Origin: Gracilaria caudata
Taxonomy: Eukaryota; Rhodophyta; Florideophyceae; Gracilariales; Gracilariaceae
Direction of reading: 5' to 3'
Assembly (NCBI GenBank): GCA_030374735.1
Contig: JASCIV010000877.1
Location: 1-10,896, forward strand
Length of the DNA stretch: 10,896 nucleotides
Shown: in pieces, positions 8,301 to 10,896 of the stretch
Layout: each line of letters opens with the position of its first letter
How positions within the stretch are numbered: the stretch's first letter is position 1
The notes under the pieces: generated by a model
The model's database searches: none
Told to the model about the DNA's origin: nothing
What the model saw: the letters and a program-made list of their open reading frames with translations, nothing else
Translations under genes and position numbers: made by a program

Positions 8301-9058
8301 ACAGCGGGGAGGCGGTGGGACAGCCGCTCGTCGGCCACACCGAGTCGGTTGAGTGCGTCGCGGTGAGCGCCGACGGCACGCGCATTGTGTCGGGGTCGGT
8401 CGACCGCACGGTGCGTGTGTGGGACGCGCACACCGGGGACGCGGTGGGAGAGCCGCTCGTCGGTCACTCCGAGTCGGTTGGGAGCGTCGCGGTGAGGGCC
8501 GACGGCACGCGCATTGTGTCGGGGTCTTGGGACTGCACGGTGCGTGTGTGGGACGCGCACAGCGGGGAGGCGGTGGGACAGCCACTCGTCGGTCACACCG
8601 CCTCGGTTTGGTGCGTCGCGGTGAGCGCCGACGGCACGCGCATTGTGTCGGGGTCGGACGACTGCACGGTGCGTGTGTGGGACGCGCACAGCGGGGAGGC
8701 GGTGGGCGCGCCGCTTGCACACAACGAGGCGCCGCGTCGCGTGGGGGTGGATGCGCACTGCTCGACGATCGTCTCGTTCGAGGAGGGCAGCGGCGTGGGG
8801 AGGGTGTGGGACGCGCGCAGTGGAAAGTGTGTGCTCACGTCTGCGGGCGCGGAGTGGCCGTCCACTGTCGACACGCTCGCGCTCTCCTGGTCAGCGGATT
8901 GGTGGTCGTGGCTTTCCACGGACGCGCGGGTGCTCGATGGCGCGGAGGACGGCCCCCCACGTGTTCTGGCCACGTTTGAGGAAGGGATGAGGAACATCCG
9001 CGGTGGCGACGTATATTTTTCGACATGTTTTGATAAACGCTGCAAGATTTTGCGCTAG
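5357..9058 (+). CDS. APAF-1-like NLR: helical bundle, NB-ARC, WD40 propeller
   Basis: This is a predicted nucleotide-switched signalling protein of the STAND class, which typically oligomerises after ligand sensing to trigger immunity or cell death. The first ATG (5357, A at -3) gives 1233 residues in one exon. Residues 1-125 are a charged helical bundle reminiscent of MLKL/HeLo-type death domains (inference). NB-ARC follows: P-loop GKGGVGKS 181-188, Walker B LLLVDD 265-270, sensor VYTSRD 296-301, GLPLA 357-361, and LHD 489-491 in place of MHD, so the nucleotide motifs are intact. Residues about 585-636 (DDGYIYDNL...) resemble the helical region between the ATPase and propeller of APAF-1. WD40 blades run from about 730 to the end: degenerate blades, a Glu-rich insert (850-867), five near-identical 43-residue repeats (907-1121), then degenerate blades. 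The cellular role and trigger are unknown. An intact gene is likely because the whole frame is open. Confidence 0.93.
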   Translation: MKVSPSDVVTVLRSLADIVKTVYERGDIAKDNVDTLRSLNRRYADAAISLQKLSHLPANRSITKMALRQFEQRFEEDLNALKPWLDRVEKAKKRDRVKRMKFILDKCESNLDKFFEYLANNASELEVANLQQDAGAPPSNVPVNPPRLVLDYDSTDTPEGILRAAVLADGGKRIVAVVACGKGGVGKSCALRGLAGDQRVKERFPGGSLYIQLGNDSTPAHIVRGIAEIVRCMGDPQLASEIGGSESVKDASEKASNHFRAPKCLLLVDDIWNVNGIDAGVLKVLGTMVNEWSRLVYTSRDRHFLERADEEIMFEEKKTHSDLARRMLMKHAQFREEEYLDSKNKAALDAILDICCGLPLAFGIAGAAVLKNSRRKPSDRKQDAWSEFYSDILSKQEDIHDIPAGDYGHISKIVDVSLQVLQSQSNDERYTERFRALCVLQKQQRVPVDMLQKLWNLGDVIKAKEVVETFEQVSLVQVTTTGDSWFVHLHDLVLDLAVCKASDRSQEYFRILVDNYASCSQRKMTAIPEICANEKSKEGNVAEQDTRSAAAYQAPNNGIGTGGAVEAERRPDDGALLQAWWEVEDDGYIYDNLCRILRDAGYTDELLRLLSQPQWIANRLVNSGISGVEQDLEYGKAVVDKSSSEVGNRREHLDMVGKAARMSCTFVANNPYEVWYQLFGRLLQHAMRCDETRAFVEKIEECAPRPWVKASLGLLQPAGAALEVTQSPGYVECISVEQDDIWFFWTHSEEGVIGVSKYESATGVCKTQRFVIEEEHREWVSDINCSSFLREQNIVVTGHGNGKIAEWDRETGSMKRTVECERVRTSVGTRGNRVRCRFLNACFGKNFAGGEEHESGEEHESGEEHESGKRFVAFNSDGTRVASTSSNHAIQIWDTLTGNAVGAPLVGHTDLVRCVTFSPDGTRIVSGSEDRTVRVWDAHSGEAVGQPLVGNTEWVGCVAVSADGTRIVSGSYDRTVRVWDAHSGEAVGQPLVGHTESVECVAVSADGTRIVSGSVDRTVRVWDAHTGDAVGEPLVGHSESVGSVAVRADGTRIVSGSWDCTVRVWDAHSGEAVGQPLVGHTASVWCVAVSADGTRIVSGSDDCTVRVWDAHSGEAVGAPLAHNEAPRRVGVDAHCSTIVSFEEGSGVGRVWDARSGKCVLTSAGAEWPSTVDTLALSWSADWWSWLSTDARVLDGAEDGPPRVLATFEEGMRNIRGGDVYFSTCFDKRCKILR
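7904..7957 (+). repeat. Three 18-bp tandem repeats encoding GEEHES
   Basis: Three consecutive units starting at 7904, 7922 and 7940 are identical except for the last base (AGT, AGT, AGC). They encode GEEHES three times (residues 850-867), an acidic loop inserted in a blade just before the high-identity WD40 repeats. The unit length is a multiple of three, so copy number can change without breaking the frame. Confidence 0.9.
8075..8719 (+). repeat. Five tandem 129-bp WD40 repeats of high identity
   Basis: The units start at 8075, 8204, 8333, 8462 and 8591, each exactly 129 bp (43 residues from GH to PLV). The 26 bases from GACGGCACGCG onward, starting at 8114, 8243, 8372, 8501 and 8630, are the same in all five. 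Units 2 and 3 differ at 9 of 129 bases. Codon 23 (between SGS and D) encodes E, Y, V, W and D in turn; codon 7 encodes R, G, E, G, W; codon 5 encodes L, W, S, S, S; codon 25 encodes R, R, R, C, C. Recent duplication or gene conversion with selection at surface positions is the natural reading. Confidence 0.95.
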
Positions 9059-9092
9059 CCGAGTGCACGTGTGTAACGTGTGAGATGCGTAC

Positions 9093-10198
9093 AGGTGCCA
9101 CATTGCGGATTGCACGCGTACACGTACGTCGCTCTTCGGTTCGGCTTTGACGACCCGGTGGTATCAGAGGACGTTCCGTTCCAAGTTGACGGTTCCGCCG
9201 CCACCGCGCGAGGCGCCGGCCGACTTCAACTCCATCCTGCATCAGCTGCGCCGTCTCAAGGCGTGTTCCCGCTGCAGGCTAGTGTACTACTGCAATGTGG
9301 GCTGTCAACGAAGCCACTTTGTCGAGCACAAGGCCGAGTGCAAGCGCCTCGCTCAACTGCAGAGAGACGTCGACGGCGCACACGCGCCAACTCTCCGCGT
9401 ATACCGGCCCGCTCATGTTGGAGCTCATCACTGATCCGCCGCGCAACATCTTCCAGCAGCATGGCGGTCACTTCGAGATCGAGCACATGACGCACTGGTA
9501 CGAGGTGGCGCCGCTGTTGAAAAAGGTGCTCACGCATCGTCTCGAACCTCTCCGACTCATGGTGTCTGACAACCTTGGCTTACCAGCATGAGCGCTGTGC
9601 TGCGTTCATCACGCACTGGGTTCGTCGTGTGTGCGCGCACGGCAGCGACGAAGAGTCGATAGACGAGTTGCACGAGCAGTCCACGGAGGGTGAGTGGTTG
9701 TACGGCGACGCCGATTGTTACGCCGACGTTTTCGAAAGCGTGCCCAACGCTGACCCTGACGAAGTTTTTATCGCAATGCTCTTCGCGCTGTGCATCGTCA
9801 AGCTACGTATCATCGCCAAGTATGACGCCGATCGCCGCCATATGGAGATGTTTCAGGCAACGTCTGCTGGTCGCCAACTGGACGATGACAGCGCACACAT
9901 TCTTGCTCAATCTGTCGTGGGGGATGACGGAGAGGCGCAACGTGTTGCAGAGCCGGAAAGACGAGTGGAACTGTACTTTGATATTGTCCACGAGCACAAC
10001 CTTACATTGCTCCCTTCCATCATCAATCCGGGGCCGCTTAAGAGCTGTGACGCTCCGCCGTATGTGTGGCCGGGTAGGCCTTCTGAGGTATACTACGTGC
10101 TCATGGGTTGCAACCGGCTGTTTATACGCGTGCCGGGTGCGGAGGAGCGCCTGAAGAGACGATTTGGTGCTCATCTGCAGTATGACGGCCACATGTGA
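9093..10198 (+). pseudogene. MYND zinc-finger protein gene, disrupted or spliced
   Basis: A MYND-type finger, usually a protein-protein interaction module, is clear in one frame: C-S-R-C (9264-9275), YYC (ending 9293), C (9303), H (9327) and C (9339), with the family's CSRCRLVYYC wording. The expected first C-x2-C pair is absent from this frame but occurs in another (TGC ATC AGC TGC, 9238-9249), as if a few bases were lost between. The sequence continues in the next frame from about 9385 (LSAYTGPLMLEL...) to 9570, and in the third frame from about 9575 (AYQHERCAAFITHW...) to the TGA at 10196-10198. Each step is a +1 shift. Introns of 3n+1 length with GT/AG ends fit (9369-9423 and 9505-9586), but their sites are weak. 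No good start ATG is visible. The last segment of 207 codons is fully open, so decay is recent or the gene is spliced. Confidence 0.6.
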
Positions 10199-10896
10199 AG
10201 CTGTTTATCGTTGTACCTGTAGTTTGAACTTCGGCTTACGGTGCTTTTTTGTGTTTTAAGGTGTTACCTGAACCTCATGTTGGTGCGTGTTTCCTTGCCT
10301 AGTTCTTGCCACTTTGTGTCCAGCGAACAAGAGAGTCTGTTTACCACAAAAGCATCATCCTCGCCCGTCTACCGCGCCGGTGTCACTGGCGTGTTCGTAA
10401 AGCGCACGCGTGTTGCTCCACGAAGAAACGCAAGCACGTGCACGACGCGAGAAAACACTTGTACCGAGCGCTGCGTTCGTGTTGGTGCATGCGTAAGTTG
10501 GATGCCCACGATTTGTTGGTGTGAGATCGGCGGTGATGCGCTGCGCGCCTCTCCGGTTTGCGCGAGCAGAGGGCGTCGTAGCGCACATAGGACGCGCGTG
10601 TCCACGTGCGAATTCGGGACACGTGGGAACACAAGTGCTTGTACTGTAAGTCGTTTTTCAGTGTCATGCTGCTATCCCGCTCCCGCTTCGACCATCATTT
10701 TTTGCCCTACGGGGGTCACGCGGCAGCAATGGATCCAAGATCTAATCTCGCTGCGTTTCTGTGCACGTTCAACGTGAGCAGAGCGTCGTGGAATGGCTCG
10801 GAAGCGAACACTAATAGACCTAAGTCATTGTTGTTCACTAACAATGCATTTGCACATGCAATTTGTAAGACACGTATGTGTCTTACAATGAAAATC
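10199..10896 (+). other. No clear gene; weak cysteine-rich open frames
   Basis: A T-rich stretch follows the MYND frame and could hold its 3' end. At about 10380-10524 one frame reads basic, Cys/His-containing sequence (CCSTKKRKHVHDARKHL...), and from 10591 to the window end another frame stays open for about 100 codons with HKCLYCKSFF near its start. Neither has a convincing ATG, a full zinc-finger pattern or a family I recognise. They may be relics of a zinc-finger gene or chance. Confidence 0.3.
10863..10888. repeat. Hairpin with perfect 11-bp stem
   Basis: TTGTAAGACAC and its exact reverse complement GTGTCTTACAA flank a GTAT loop. A second small inverted repeat (CATTGTT...AACAATG) is at 10826-10846. 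No T-tract follows and this is eukaryotic DNA, so a bacterial terminator is unlikely. It may be part of a transposon end beyond the window. Confidence 0.6.

Noticed and set aside
8114..8660. Regular identical 26-base blocks spaced 129 bp apart, CRISPR-like at first sight
   Set aside because: The blocks and the sequence between them are one continuous coding frame of WD40 repeats, and the intervening sequence is also nearly identical.
8026..8758. Long minus-strand open frames with repeated Arg/His/Pro-rich motifs
   Set aside because: They are the antisense of the five 129-bp WD40 repeats. Their periodicity comes from the plus-strand gene and they have no domain of their own.
9080..9490. 136-codon frame overlapping the MYND finger
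   Set aside because: Over 9260-9490 it is a shadow of the MYND-coding frame. Only its first part (to about 9200) could be coding, and this is covered under the fusion and frame-shift findings.

Overview
The window looks like nuclear DNA of a eukaryote. Its main gene is a 1233-residue NLR-type protein with an apoptosome-like architecture. There are splice-site-like sequences, an NF-Y/CCAAT site, C2H2 and MYND zinc fingers, and no bacterial operon layout or ribosome binding sites. A 3.7 kb intronless reading frame, compact GC-rich gene islands and an AT-rich repeat block would suit a florideophyte red alga of the Chondrus type. A basidiomycete would explain the WD40 style but usually has many introns. 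The assignment is inference and tentative.

Layout, left to right. (1) 1-727: a small two-finger C2H2 zinc-finger gene whose only plausible ATG may be created by splicing. (2) 728-3600: visibly AT-rich DNA without a convincing gene. It holds an old inverted duplication with arms of about 660 bp centred near 1692/1693, and a partial third copy. (3) 3616-5017: two direct copies of a GC-rich segment of 107-114 bp, each ending in a perfect CCAAT/NF-Y consensus. The first copy sits exactly where a minus-strand betaine-type methyltransferase relic is cut off. The second copy lies in the upstream region of the NLR gene. (4) 5357-9058: the NLR gene, with an N-terminal helical bundle, NB-ARC, winged helix, APAF-1-like helical region and a WD40 propeller containing five nearly identical 129-bp repeats. 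(5) 9093-10198: a MYND-finger gene on the same strand, spread over three frames, so either broken or spliced. (6) 10199-10896: no clear gene, some weak cysteine-rich frames and a perfect 11-bp stem hairpin close to the right edge.

Most interesting: the five WD40 repeats are almost identical in DNA but differ, nearly always by amino-acid-changing substitutions, at a few propeller-surface positions. From memory these match the positions that vary in the fungal HET-D/HET-E family of NWD recognition proteins. This suggests a rapidly re-tailored recognition surface on an APAF-1-shaped immune or cell-death switch. The genes do not form an evident pathway; the window reads as an accessory, duplication-prone region around one intact NLR.
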